Assembly (NCBI GenBank): GCA_023386395.1
Contig: JAEWJV010000547.1
Location: 1 to 9,924 of the forward strand
Direction of reading: 5' to 3'
DNA: 9,924 nucleotides
Origin: Bacteroidota bacterium
GTDB taxonomy: Bacteria > Bacteroidota > Bacteroidia > Chitinophagales > Chitinophagaceae
Below the pieces are notes generated by a model. It searched no databases. It was given only the letters and a program-made list of their open reading frames with translations, and was not told the DNA's origin. The position numbers and the translations under genes were made by a program. This document shows, one piece after another, positions 1 through 7,433 of this stretch; the stretch's first letter is position 1; the number at the start of each line of letters is the position of its first letter.

Positions 1-178
1 CATCAACAGCAGGCAATAAAGAAATGTCTTCAATGGCTTTTAATTTTTCAACTCCGTCCTGTTCAAAAAATTCATTGTTCCAGTCTTTAAATAAATGCGA
101 AGTATCGCGGCGGATGTTCTTATCATCAATAATACCTGGTTTTTCATTTCCCTTGCTGCCAAAGCGTATTAATTTCAT
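1..178 (-). CDS. FAH-family hydrolase, N-terminal fragment (cut by window edge)
   Basis: The minus-strand frame opens with ATG at 178 and runs without a stop to base 1, giving 59 residues that begin MKLIRFGSKGNEKPGIIDD and end LLPAVD. The opening MKLIRFG..G.EKPGIID followed by a short charged segment and a LP.V-type stretch is the N-terminal subdomain of fumarylacetoacetate-hydrolase-family enzymes of the 2,4-diketo-3-deoxy-L-fuconate hydrolase / ureidoglycolate-lyase-like group. Members cleave or hydrate 2-oxo acids using a divalent metal. The catalytic FAH domain, with its metal-binding acidic residues, lies outside the window, so the exact reaction cannot be read. The start is 46 bases downstream of the lactonase gene's stop on the same strand, with no -7 box or terminator between, so the two are probably co-transcribed. 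The pairing suggests sugar-acid catabolism. An isomerase/hydratase of the same superfamily is the main alternative. Confidence 0.72.
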   Translation of the reverse strand, partial: MKLIRFGSKGNEKPGIIDDKNIRRDTSHLFKDWNNEFFEQDGVEKLKAIEDISLLPAVD

Positions 179-224
179 TATGTATAATTTTATTTTTTGA
201 TTGTATGATCGGTTTATTTTTTGT

Positions 225-1109
225 CTAAGCTTTAAATTTTTTGGATAGTGTTCCTTTTATACCGGTATTTTTTACAACGAATAATTTACCTGCATGTGGC
301 TGTTGCTGTAAGGCTTCATTGCTCATGTTTTTACTGGCCGTGGTAATATAGAGATCCGTAAGATCTGTGCCGCCAAATGTACAGCAGGTTACATTGGCAA
401 CAGGCAAGTCTATCTGTTGAATCAAATCGCCTGGGCCGGGATCGTATCTTGCCACACGCCAGCCATCATAAAATGCAACCCACAACATACCTTCTTCATC
501 AATGGTCATTCCATCTGCAAAACCTTTTTCGTGGGTAAGGTCAACAACCACTCTTTGATTATTAATGGCGCCGGTTTCCATATCAAAGTCAAACGCAAAT
601 ATATAATTGGTGGGTGTGTTAATATAATAAAGAATAGTGTTATCAGCATTCCAGGCAACGCCATTTGAAATGGATACATGCTCTAATTTTTTGTGTATGG
701 AAAGATCAGTATCAACCATGTAAAAATTACCCATGTTTTCTTCTTCGGTTTTCGACATGCTGCCTAACCAAAACCTTCCCGCAGCATCGGCCTTGCCATC
801 GTTAAAACGATTATTTAAACCTTCTTTGGAATGAATAATATGTTTCATTTCTTTCTTTTCAATATCAATAAAACCAATACCGTTTTCAAGGCCGGCAATA
901 AAACCGCCCTGCTCACGCGGCGCAATGCAGCCAATCATTTCGCCTGCTGCAAATGTTGAATGTTGTTTGGTATTTGTATTGAACTGATGAATTTCTCCTT
1001 TTAAAATATCAAGCCAGAATATGCTGTTGCTTGCAGCATCCCAAACGGGCCCTTCGCCTAATTTGCAAATATGATCCAGCACAATTTCAGGCTGCAATGC
1101 ATTATTCAT
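225..1109 (-). CDS. SMP-30/gluconolactonase/LRE-family lactonase
   Basis: This 294-residue protein covers a full SMP-30/gluconolactonase beta-propeller. These enzymes hydrolyse sugar lactones to sugar acids with one divalent cation. Numbered from the ATG at 1109, the metal and substrate positions known from human SMP30 are all present: E19 in LGEGPVWD, R101 and N103 in RFNDGKAD, N149 in ISNGVAW, and D199 in FADGMTID. The TCCTFGG and DLYITTA motifs near the end are also family-typical. There is no signal peptide, so it is cytoplasmic. The reading frame could extend to a TTG at 1127, but that triplet lies inside a TATATTTG promoter-like box, and the extra six residues are not expected from the family. 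The FAH-family gene follows after 46 bases, suggesting lactonase and hydrolase act in one sugar-oxidation route. The exact sugar is unknown; gluconate, L-fucose, L-rhamnose or L-arabinose lactones are all possible. Confidence 0.9.
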   Translation of the reverse strand: MNNALQPEIVLDHICKLGEGPVWDAASNSIFWLDILKGEIHQFNTNTKQHSTFAAGEMIGCIAPREQGGFIAGLENGIGFIDIEKKEMKHIIHSKEGLNNRFNDGKADAAGRFWLGSMSKTEEENMGNFYMVDTDLSIHKKLEHVSISNGVAWNADNTILYYINTPTNYIFAFDFDMETGAINNQRVVVDLTHEKGFADGMTIDEEGMLWVAFYDGWRVARYDPGPGDLIQQIDLPVANVTCCTFGGTDLTDLYITTASKNMSNEALQQQPHAGKLFVVKNTGIKGTLSKKFKA

Positions 1110-1124
1110 AACTTTTAATTTGAA

Positions 1125-1132
1125 CAAATATA
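1125..1132 (-). promoter_or_regulatory. Bacteroidota -7 box (TATATTTG) before the lactonase gene
   Basis: Read on the minus strand the sequence is TATATTTG, an exact match to the TAnnTTTG -7 element of Bacteroidota housekeeping promoters. It ends 15 bases before the ATG at 1109, giving a short leader. No good TTTG -33 box is seen at the usual spacing. Such boxes also occur by chance in AT-rich DNA, but the position is right. It would give the lactonase and FAH-family genes a promoter separate from sdaA. Confidence 0.45.
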
Positions 1133-1203
1133 ATCTTCATGCAACCTTTTTTTGCATACCGGAATTGGTGAAAATATATTTACTGACAACTATAAGAAAT
1201 AAT

Positions 1204-2619
1204 TCAGCATTCCTTTAAACCCAAAGGAATATTTAAGGCAAGCCCGCCTTCTGCTGTTTCTTTGTATTTTGAATTCATGTCAATAGCAGTATCCCACATG
1301 GTTTTAATTACTTTATCCAAACTAACCCTTGCATAATCGGGAGAACTTTGTAATGCGAGCTGTGATGCAGTAATTGCTTTAATGGCGCCCATTGTATTGC
1401 GCTCTATGCAGGGCACCTGTACAAGCCCGCCGATAGGATCACAGGTTAGGCCAAGATGATGTTCCATTGCAATTTCAGCAGCCATTAAAGCCTGCCGCTG
1501 TGTGCCACCAAGGCTTTCTGTTAGCGCTGCTGCCGCCATAGAAGATGATACGCCTATCTCTGCCTGGCATCCGCCCATAGCAGCCGATATAGTGGCTTCT
1601 TTTTTAAAGATGCTGCCTACTTCAGAGGCTGTTAAAAGAAAACGTATGATCTTATCCTCATCATCGCCATTGCAAAAAGTAATGAAGTATTGCAGCACGG
1701 CAGGAATTACACCGGCAGCACCATTCGTTGGCGCCGTAACAACCCTCCCGAACGATGCATTCTCTTCATTCACGGCAAGTGCAAAACAACCTACCCAGTC
1801 TAAAATATAACTAAATGCATTACCGCCATTCCTTATAACATTCGTCCACGAAGCGTGATCGTTATAATCATTTTGTTTGATGAGTTTTTTATTAAGATCA
1901 AAGGCCCTGCGGCGCACATGCAGCCCGCCCGGTAATTCTCCTTTGGTATGGCAACCGCGATACATGCATTCTTTCATGGTTTGCCATATATTTAATATGC
2001 CTTGTTTTGTTTCAGCTTCACTGCGCCATGCGTTTTCATTTTCCATTACTACTTCGTTAATAGATAAACCTGTTTTCATGCACCAGTGCAAAAGGTCTGA
2101 AGCCGTGTTTATTGGAAAAGGAAGATCAATTTTTACGGCGCTTTTTTTATCCTCATTTTCTTTAACAACAAAGCCGCCACCTATTGAATAAAATGTTTCG
2201 CTTATTTGTATATCATTATCGCAGTTGGCCAATAAGCTTAAACCATTTGGATGAAAAGGCAACGTTTCATTCATTAAAAAAACAACGTTTGCCTGCACTT
2301 CTTTTTCACCATTTAAAACAAGTTTTTTTTCAGCAGTAATACGTTCGAATTTTGATGCGATAGAATTTACATCAATGGTCACAGGATCTTCGCCGCATAA
2401 GCCCATCAATACAGCAATATCAGTTCCATGGCCTCTGCCCGTTTTGGCAAGCGAGCCATATAATAATACCGTAACGGATTTTGTTTGAAATAATATAGTT
2501 TTTTCTTCAAGTGTTTTTATAAACCTTAATGCGGCGCGCCACGGCCCGAGCGTGTGCGAGCTTGAAGGGCCCACACCAATCTTAAACATGTCAAAAACTG
2601 AAATAGATTCATGCGGCAT
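1204..2619 (-). CDS. sdaA: L-serine dehydratase, iron-sulfur type, single chain
   Basis: This 471-residue cytoplasmic enzyme deaminates L-serine to pyruvate and ammonia using a [4Fe-4S] cluster instead of pyridoxal phosphate. The beta domain comes first, with the GPSSSHT substrate loop at residues 17-23 and the [15 protein letters not shown] segment at 53-67. The alpha domain follows, with [12 protein letters not shown] near 221-232 and [15 protein letters not shown] at 295-309. Cluster cysteines are C351 (GGCQAE), C393 (LTCDP) and C404 (VPCIERN), with the spacing of 42 and 11 residues that I recall for the Legionella enzyme. The last residue, C471, matches the C-terminal cysteine that folds into the active site as the fourth iron ligand in that structure. 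The length fits one-chain SdaA proteins rather than the split two-subunit form. The start at 2619 gives the family-typical [23 protein letters not shown] opening in register. No terminator is visible after the stop. Confidence 0.96.
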   Translation of the reverse strand: MPHESISVFDMFKIGVGPSSSHTLGPWRAALRFIKTLEEKTILFQTKSVTVLLYGSLAKTGRGHGTDIAVLMGLCGEDPVTIDVNSIASKFERITAEKKLVLNGEKEVQANVVFLMNETLPFHPNGLSLLANCDNDIQISETFYSIGGGFVVKENEDKKSAVKIDLPFPINTASDLLHWCMKTGLSINEVVMENENAWRSEAETKQGILNIWQTMKECMYRGCHTKGELPGGLHVRRRAFDLNKKLIKQNDYNDHASWTNVIRNGGNAFSYILDWVGCFALAVNEENASFGRVVTAPTNGAAGVIPAVLQYFITFCNGDDEDKIIRFLLTASEVGSIFKKEATISAAMGGCQAEIGVSSSMAAAALTESLGGTQRQALMAAEIAMEHHLGLTCDPIGGLVQVPCIERNTMGAIKAITASQLALQSSPDYARVSLDKVIKTMWDTAIDMNSKYKETAEGGLALNIPLGLKEC

Positions 2620-2755
2620 ATATGTAAATTAAACAGCAGGCTTATTTATAACAATAAAAAAAATTTAAAACGCTTACAACCTTTTTAACTTTTTAAAAGT
2701 CAAGACAGCATACAATATCTGATTAACAAACGTTTTTATTAAAACATCGAAAATT

Positions 2756-3439
2756 ATGAAAAGAATCTTTGTAAATGTAGCGGTAGCTTTTGGTATTTTA
2801 ACTTTTGCTTCATGTTTAAAAGATAATGATGGTACAACAAATCCCACACAGGGCGCGTTAATGGTTGCTAACCTTACTCCGGATGCAACAGGAGTTAATG
2901 TTACTTTAAATTCAAAAGGTTACGTTAGCAATCTTGGTTACGGCGTTTACACACCTTATTATCTTCAGAATGCTGGCACTTATGATGTAGGCGTTGCATC
3001 GGGTTCAACTACTATCTCAGATTCAATAAAACTTGAACCTAATAAGTATTACAGCTATTTTATAATTGATACACTGGCAAGCCTCAAATATGCTTTTGTT
3101 GAGGACAAGCTTGTAGCCCCTTCTTCAGATTCTGTGTATGTAAGGTTTCTGAATTTTTCTCCTAACTCAGGCGTAATTAATTTCCGCGATTCTGCCACGC
3201 ATAATTATTTTTCCAAGACGAGAACTTTTAATGATCAAAGCACAACAAGTTCTTATGCCGCTTTTACGAAAATGCCGGCAAAAATGCTCACTTTCCAAAT
3301 TGTAAACAACGACAGTACTGTTATTGCAAGTAAAAAGGATACACTTTCTGGCGGTCATATTTATACTATTCTTGTGAAAGGTAAGTTGAACGGAACCAGT
3401 ACGCAGGCGCTTGGAATTGGTAAGATTCAGAATTATTAA
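2756..3439 (+). CDS. DUF4397-domain lipoprotein, possibly surface-exposed
   Basis: This 227-residue protein starts with a type II signal peptide: basic MKR, a hydrophobic core at residues 4-18, and FASC with the lipidated cysteine at C20. The next residues, LKDND, are charged like the lipoprotein export signal (Lys followed by acidic residues) that sends Bacteroidota lipoproteins to the cell surface. The mature part holds two related beta-rich units. One is near residues 34-115 (ALMVANLTPDATGVNVTLN) and the other near 127-208 (VYVRFLNFSPNSGVINFRD). This fits the DUF4397 family, whose molecular function is unknown; carbohydrate or protein binding on the envelope is a guess. It is expressed alone: a strong terminator follows at 3459-3488, and sdaA is divergent on the left across 136 AT-rich bases. 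I could not find an exact TAnnTTTG box there. Confidence 0.87.
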   Translation: MKRIFVNVAVAFGILTFASCLKDNDGTTNPTQGALMVANLTPDATGVNVTLNSKGYVSNLGYGVYTPYYLQNAGTYDVGVASGSTTISDSIKLEPNKYYSYFIIDTLASLKYAFVEDKLVAPSSDSVYVRFLNFSPNSGVINFRDSATHNYFSKTRTFNDQSTTSSYAAFTKMPAKMLTFQIVNNDSTVIASKKDTLSGGHIYTILVKGKLNGTSTQALGIGKIQNY

Positions 3440-3458
3440 AACAGTTTTTAAATATTTT

Positions 3459-3488
3459 AAAACCGTCTTGCAAAAAGACGGTTTTTTT
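3459..3488 (+). terminator. Intrinsic terminator after the DUF4397 lipoprotein
   Basis: The arms AAAACCGTCTT (3459-3469) and AAGACGGTTTT (3475-3485) pair perfectly over 11 bp around a five-base GCAAA loop, and the 3' arm runs into a tract of seven T residues ending at 3488. This is a classic Rho-independent terminator 19 bases after the stop codon, and it isolates the lipoprotein gene from the oxidoreductase downstream. Confidence 0.93.
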
Positions 3489-3528
3489 ATTGTTATTGAA
3501 GCATACATAGTTTCATTAACATTGCAGC

Positions 3529-4590
3529 ATGACGGTTGATTATATCATTATCGGGCAAGGTATCTGCGGCACATGGCTTGGTCATTATTTGCTGAAAGAA
3601 AACAAAAGTTTTATTGTTTATGACAATGATTATTTGCAAAGTGCAAGTAATGCTGCCGGCGGATTGATCAATCCCGTTACGGGCAGGAGAGTGGTTACCA
3701 CCTGGATGGCGGAAACACTATTACCATTTGTTTGGAAGGAATACAATGCTTTGGGCGAAACTTTAAACATGCAATGTATCCATCAGAAAGATATCCTGGT
3801 ATTTCCATCTGCAACAGATTTGCAACAGGCCTTTATAGAAAGAATAAAACAGCGAAACAGTTTTATAAAAAGTCCTTCTGTTTCAAGAGATGTATTACAC
3901 GATACATTTAATTTCCCTTTTGATGTATTTGAAATAAGCCCCTGTTATGTAATAAAAATGCAATCATTGCTGCAATCTTTTCGGGCATATCTTAAAGAAA
4001 AAAATATTTTAAAAGAAGATGTTTTTAATGAAGATGAATTGATCGTAAACAAAGATTGTATTGAATACAAAGGTATAAAAGCAGGCAAAATTATTTATGC
4101 TGATGGCATGCATGCATCGCAAAGCAGGTATTGGAAAAACCTGCCTTTCGTGCAAAATAAAGGCCAGGCGCTGGTTGTAAATATTGAGGGCTTAGATACA
4201 ACTTATGTTTACAAGTTTGGGCATCTTACTTTAATTTCTTTAAAAGAAGATTTATGGTGGGCTGGCAGCAGTAATGAGCTTGAGTTTGCAACGGCAGCAC
4301 CAACAGATGCTTTTAAAGCAAGAACAATGGCATCTTTAAATTCGATATTAAAAAAAGATTTTAAGATTACAGATCATTGGTCTGCATTAAGGCCCGCAAC
4401 AGTTGAGCGCAGGCCATTCGCAGGTTTTCATCCTCAATATAAAAGTGTTGGAATTTTAAACGGCATGGGTTCAAAAGGCTGTTCACTTGCGCCGTGTTTT
4501 GCAAAACAACTTGTACAAGATATGCTGTATGATGAACCGTTGGATCCTTTGGCAGATGTAAGCCGCTTTGCCAAAGTATTAGCCCGGTAA
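3529..4590 (+). CDS. FAD-dependent oxidoreductase, DAO family
   Basis: This 353-residue cytoplasmic flavoprotein starts with a Rossmann FAD site, DYIIIGQGICG at residues 4-14 (GxGxxG at 9-14), and the acidic D32 sits near the end of the second strand. The SASNAAGGLINPVTGRR segment at 38-54 resembles the loop that follows in D-amino-acid oxidase and MnmC-type oxidases. KIIYADGMHAS at 187-197 matches the second dinucleotide-contacting strand. LRPATVERRPFAGF (287-300) and GILNGMGSKGCSLAPCFAKQL (308-328) form the C-terminal FAD-closing motif of DAO proteins. There are no membrane segments. The substrate is unknown: amines and amino acids are typical of the family. The neighbours, a lipoprotein cut off by a terminator and convergent citrate synthase, give no help. 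No SD or exact -7 box is seen in the 40 bases between the upstream terminator and the ATG. Confidence 0.88.
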   Translation: MTVDYIIIGQGICGTWLGHYLLKENKSFIVYDNDYLQSASNAAGGLINPVTGRRVVTTWMAETLLPFVWKEYNALGETLNMQCIHQKDILVFPSATDLQQAFIERIKQRNSFIKSPSVSRDVLHDTFNFPFDVFEISPCYVIKMQSLLQSFRAYLKEKNILKEDVFNEDELIVNKDCIEYKGIKAGKIIYADGMHASQSRYWKNLPFVQNKGQALVVNIEGLDTTYVYKFGHLTLISLKEDLWWAGSSNELEFATAAPTDAFKARTMASLNSILKKDFKITDHWSALRPATVERRPFAGFHPQYKSVGILNGMGSKGCSLAPCFAKQLVQDMLYDEPLDPLADVSRFAKVLAR

Positions 4591-4596
4591 ACACAT

Positions 4597-4630
4597 AAAA
4601 AAACCGCATATTTTCTTTTGCGGTTTTTTT
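4597..4630. terminator. Bidirectional terminator between the FAD oxidoreductase and citrate synthase
   Basis: Seven A residues lead into CCGCA (4604-4608), and after a ten-base loop TGCGG (4619-4623) leads into seven T residues. This gives a perfect stem of up to 12 bp, including the A-T pairs. Both strands read as a GC-rich hairpin followed by a T run. It lies 6 bases after the oxidoreductase stop and 20 bases after the citrate synthase stop, so it can end both convergent transcripts. Confidence 0.92.
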
Positions 4631-4650
4631 ATTGAAAGAATGCTTAAAAC

Positions 4651-5976
4651 TTAAGCATCCCAAATTTCATCTTTGCCTTCGAGCCAGAGCTTAACGGATT
4701 CAGTTGTTACAGACTTTGGCCTTTCCAGCGGGAAGCCTAAAGCCCTGTCCCAGCATAAACTTGCCAATACGCCCAAGGCGCGGCTCACTGCAAATAATAC
4801 GGTATAAAACTCGTATTCAACAAGGCCATAATGAACAAGTAATGCGCCGCTGTGCGCATCTACATTTGGCCATGGGTTCTTTACTTTTCCAAGGCTTTGA
4901 AGAATTGTCGGCACCGTTTCATAAATATTCCAAACGGTTTGTACAAGCGGGTCATCCGGCATGTGCCTTTTACCAAATTCCATCTGTGCTATAAAGCGGG
5001 GATCGGTTTTGCGCAGTACTGCATGTCCATAGCCCGGAACGACCTTTCCTTCTTTCAATGTTTTCCTTACATATTTTTCAATCTGTTCTTTGGTGGGTGA
5101 TTTTGTATTAAGCTCTTCCTGCATTTCAAATATCCACTTTATAACTTCCTGGTTAGCCAAACCGTGAAGAGGGCCTGCGAGGCCATTCATGCCGGCGGCA
5201 TAAGATAAATACGGATCGCTTAATGCAGAACCAACAAGATGCGTTGTGTGTGCAGAAACATTGCCGCCTTCATGGTCGGAATGTATAGTCATATATAAAC
5301 GCATTAACGCTTTAAAGCTATCCCTTGTATAACCAAGCATGTGCGCAAGGTTTCCTGCCCAGTCCAGTAATCCATTTGGGTTAATATGTTCGTTGTTTTT
5401 ATACTTCCGCCTATATACGTAAGCTGCAATATGTGGTATGCGGGCAAGTAAATCCATGGTATCATCAAAAACTGCAGCCCAGTAATCTTTTTTGTTCATG
5501 CCGGCTGCATATTGTTTTGCAAACTTGCTTTCAGTTTGCAGGGCCATGATACCGGTAACGTACATTGTCATTGGATGTGCAGAAAGGGGGAGTGCATCAA
5601 TTGCATCAAAAACATGATTAGGTATATGGCTTCTGCGTTGCCAGATAGCTGTTATGGCATCAGTATCTGCCACGGTAGGTATTTCACCAATCAGCAATAA
5701 ATAAAAAAGCCCCTCGGGCAAAGGTTCTGTGCCGCCGGGCGCTTTCGGCAATTTTTCCCTTAATTCAGGTATAGTATAGCCGCGAAAACGGATACCTTCC
5801 TGTGCATCAAGCAGGCTTGTTTCGGTTACCAGGCCTGTCATGCCACGCATGCCCTGGTATATTTGTGAAAGTTTTACTTCTCCAATTACTTTGTTGCCAT
5901 TTTTGGCAAGAATTTCCTTTATCTCCGCGGCAGCTATATCGGCCTTTTCTTTAAACTTCGCTCTTAATGCGTCCAT
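4651..5976 (-). CDS. gltA: Citrate synthase, mitochondrial/eukaryotic type
   Basis: This 441-residue enzyme condenses acetyl-CoA and oxaloacetate into citrate, the entry step of the TCA cycle. The catalytic triad of pig heart citrate synthase is present: H271 (GPLHGLANQE), H318 (PGYGHAVLR) and D373 (NVDAHSG). The oxaloacetate-binding arginines are R327 (RKTDPR), R399 (SRALGVL) and R419 (LERPKS), and IHSDHEGGNVSAHT lies at 231-244. Long stretches match the mitochondrial enzyme as I remember it, including GMRGM.GLV.ETS at the start, EGIRFRGY.IPE and KNPWPNVDAHSG, which are not the pattern of E. coli-type GltA. The protein begins in register with the mature mitochondrial protein and has no transit peptide. 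It is the last gene of a minus-strand run behind the permease, 194 bases downstream of it. It probably has its own promoter, but I see no exact -7 box. Confidence 0.97.
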   Translation of the reverse strand: MDALRAKFKEKADIAAAEIKEILAKNGNKVIGEVKLSQIYQGMRGMTGLVTETSLLDAQEGIRFRGYTIPELREKLPKAPGGTEPLPEGLFYLLLIGEIPTVADTDAITAIWQRRSHIPNHVFDAIDALPLSAHPMTMYVTGIMALQTESKFAKQYAAGMNKKDYWAAVFDDTMDLLARIPHIAAYVYRRKYKNNEHINPNGLLDWAGNLAHMLGYTRDSFKALMRLYMTIHSDHEGGNVSAHTTHLVGSALSDPYLSYAAGMNGLAGPLHGLANQEVIKWIFEMQEELNTKSPTKEQIEKYVRKTLKEGKVVPGYGHAVLRKTDPRFIAQMEFGKRHMPDDPLVQTVWNIYETVPTILQSLGKVKNPWPNVDAHSGALLVHYGLVEYEFYTVLFAVSRALGVLASLCWDRALGFPLERPKSVTTESVKLWLEGKDEIWDA

Positions 5977-6170
5977 GAATTAATATTTATTTTTAGCTGA
6001 TAATTGTTTGCAAACTGCTAAGCCTGGCAAGAGCGGATATGCTTTTTCATACTTACTTAAAAAATCTTCATTCACACTGTTATAGGGTAAATGCTTCCGC
6101 GGTAAATGCAGGCGGCTAAAGATAGTACTTAGCGTTTAAATTGAGTATTTGCGATAAAAATAACGCGATT

Positions 6171-7265
6171 TTATTTCGGCGCTTTGCGGTAAAAATAGAT
6201 GGCAACAAAGGTAAAAATAATATTGGGCAGCCATGCTGCTATTACCGGCGGTAGGTTTCCCTTGGTAGAAAATATGGTAGAGAATCTGTCCATTAAAATA
6301 AACAGTGCACCCGCAACAAAGCCAATGGCAATATGTGCGCCGCTGCCGCCTCTTACTTTGCGGCTGGCAATTACAGCGCCGATAAGTGTGAGGATTAACA
6401 CCGCTACCGGCGTTGCCAGGCGGCGGTATTCTTCCACCTGCAATGTGTTTAAGCCTTCCGTGCCGCGCAGTTCCTGGTCTTTTATATATTGACGAAGCTG
6501 CGGCGAATTCAATTTATCTTTCGCATATTCATCGCGGCTGAGGTCGAGTGGTTTAAAAGATGGGTTCAGCATCATGGAATTTTGCGTTTTTATTTTTTCG
6601 CTAATGCCGGAAAATGTGCGTTCAACCGTATTGGAGAGTTTCCATTTTTTGGTGGCTGTATCCCATTGTATCGATTGTGCCCTCAGGTTATAAATAAGTT
6701 CATTTCCCTTTATGCGGTGCATGAAAAAAGGGCCGCCGTATTTTGATGTTGTATCGTAATTGCGTATGCCGGCATAAGTAAAAGAATCAATCCTGAAATA
6801 AATACTATGCTGGCGGTTTTCCACGAGTGGGTTATAGGTTGAGTTTACATTGATATATTTTTCTTCAAAAGATGTTTTTTTTACGTTGGCTGTTGGTATC
6901 ACAAAAGCCAGTGCAAACATAAGCAGGAGCGAAAGCAATATACCGCCAATCCAATAAGGTAACAGCATGCGGTTATAAGTGGTGCCGCTGGCAAGAATGG
7001 CTATGATTTCGCTGCGGCCGGCCATTTTAGATGTAAAAAATATTACCGCTATCAACACAAATAAAGGAAACAGCAACGAATCAATAAAAGGAATGAATCC
7101 AAGATAATACTGGGTGAAAACCTGTGTTGCGGAAAGGCCGGCTTTTACAAAATCATCGGTTTTCTCGCTTATATCAACCACTACGGCAATAACTGTAAAT
7201 AAAAGGATACAAAAGAAAAAAGTTACCAGGAATTTTTTAAGTATGTACCAGTCGAGTTTTTTCAT
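6171..7265 (-). CDS. lptG: LptF/LptG-family permease (LPS export), LptG-like
   Basis: This 364-residue inner-membrane protein has the YjgP/YjgQ layout: TM1 at about 11-31, TM2 at 58-78, TM3 at 101-123, a large periplasmic beta-rich domain at about 125-275, then TM4 at 284-300, TM5 at 310-328 and TM6 at 338-358. EIIAILASGTTYNRML (86-101) is the cytoplasmic coupling helix that contacts the LptB ATPase, and DISEKTDDF (31-39) after TM1 is also family-typical. In the family, LptF and LptG with LptB form the ABC transporter that extracts LPS from the inner membrane and pushes it along the LptC/A/D bridge. The length of about 360 residues favours LptG; the F/G assignment is tentative. It lies directly downstream of tgt on the same strand, 168 bases away, an arrangement I recall as common in Bacteroidota. 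A possible -7 box precedes it, and no terminator separates the two. Confidence 0.92.
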   Translation of the reverse strand: MKKLDWYILKKFLVTFFFCILLFTVIAVVVDISEKTDDFVKAGLSATQVFTQYYLGFIPFIDSLLFPLFVLIAVIFFTSKMAGRSEIIAILASGTTYNRMLLPYWIGGILLSLLLMFALAFVIPTANVKKTSFEEKYINVNSTYNPLVENRQHSIYFRIDSFTYAGIRNYDTTSKYGGPFFMHRIKGNELIYNLRAQSIQWDTATKKWKLSNTVERTFSGISEKIKTQNSMMLNPSFKPLDLSRDEYAKDKLNSPQLRQYIKDQELRGTEGLNTLQVEEYRRLATPVAVLILTLIGAVIASRKVRGGSGAHIAIGFVAGALFILMDRFSTIFSTKGNLPPVIAAWLPNIIFTFVAIYFYRKAPK

Positions 7266-7279
7266 TTGTATAAAAGCAG

Positions 7280-7287
7280 CAAAAATA
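7280..7287 (-). promoter_or_regulatory. Possible -7 box (TATTTTTG) before the lptG-like gene
   Basis: The minus strand reads TATTTTTG, an exact TAnnTTTG match ending 14 bases before the ATG at 7265. No -33 TTTG is visible at a proper distance, and the surroundings are AT-rich, so a chance match is quite possible. If real, the permease can be expressed independently of tgt. Confidence 0.33.
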
Positions 7288-7353
7288 AATTATAGTTGGA
7301 ATGATGATGCGTTAATTAGTGTTATGTTAATTATAAGTTGCCATATTTCAAGT

Positions 7354-7374
7354 GAATTGTGGATTGTCGGTTGT
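7354..7374 (+). repeat. Three imperfect tandem heptamers between lptG and tgt
   Basis: GAATTGT, GGATTGT and CGGTTGT follow each other without gaps, sharing the pattern nnnTTGT. They lie in the 168-base tgt-lptG gap. The run is short and could be drift or a remnant of an intergenic low-complexity repeat. No function can be read from it. Confidence 0.4.
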
Positions 7375-7433
7375 GAGTAACTGCCCATAAGTAAAGCAAG
7401 TACGAAAGTCCGGTAAACGAAACGAATACAACA

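Noticed and set aside
2620..2755. Promoters in the divergent sdaA/DUF4397 gap
   Set aside because: The region is AT-rich and has a near-palindrome (ACTTTTTAAAAGT at about 2688-2700), but no exact TAnnTTTG box on either strand, so no site is called.
3167..3508. Antisense open frame of 113 codons over the DUF4397 gene end and terminator
   Set aside because: It crosses the intrinsic terminator hairpin, shows no domain-like pattern and lies opposite a gene with a clear lipobox and repeats.
4367..4663. Minus-strand open frame spanning the convergent 3' ends of the oxidoreductase and citrate synthase
   Set aside because: It overlaps the coding ends of both genes and contains the bidirectional terminator; no recognisable protein features.
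6097..6115. Possible hairpin CCGC...GCGG after lptG
   Set aside because: The stem is only four base pairs and no T run follows on either strand, so it is not a credible terminator.
5977..6170. Possible small gene or RNA in the largest gap (194 bases) between citrate synthase and lptG
   Set aside because: No open frame with a plausible start, no strong hairpin, no tRNA-like fold and no -7 box could be seen.
7114..7380. Plus-strand open frame of 88 codons over the lptG start and the tgt-lptG gap
   Set aside because: Most of it is antisense to the N-terminal signal and first helix of the permease, and the rest is repeat-like intergenic DNA; no family features.
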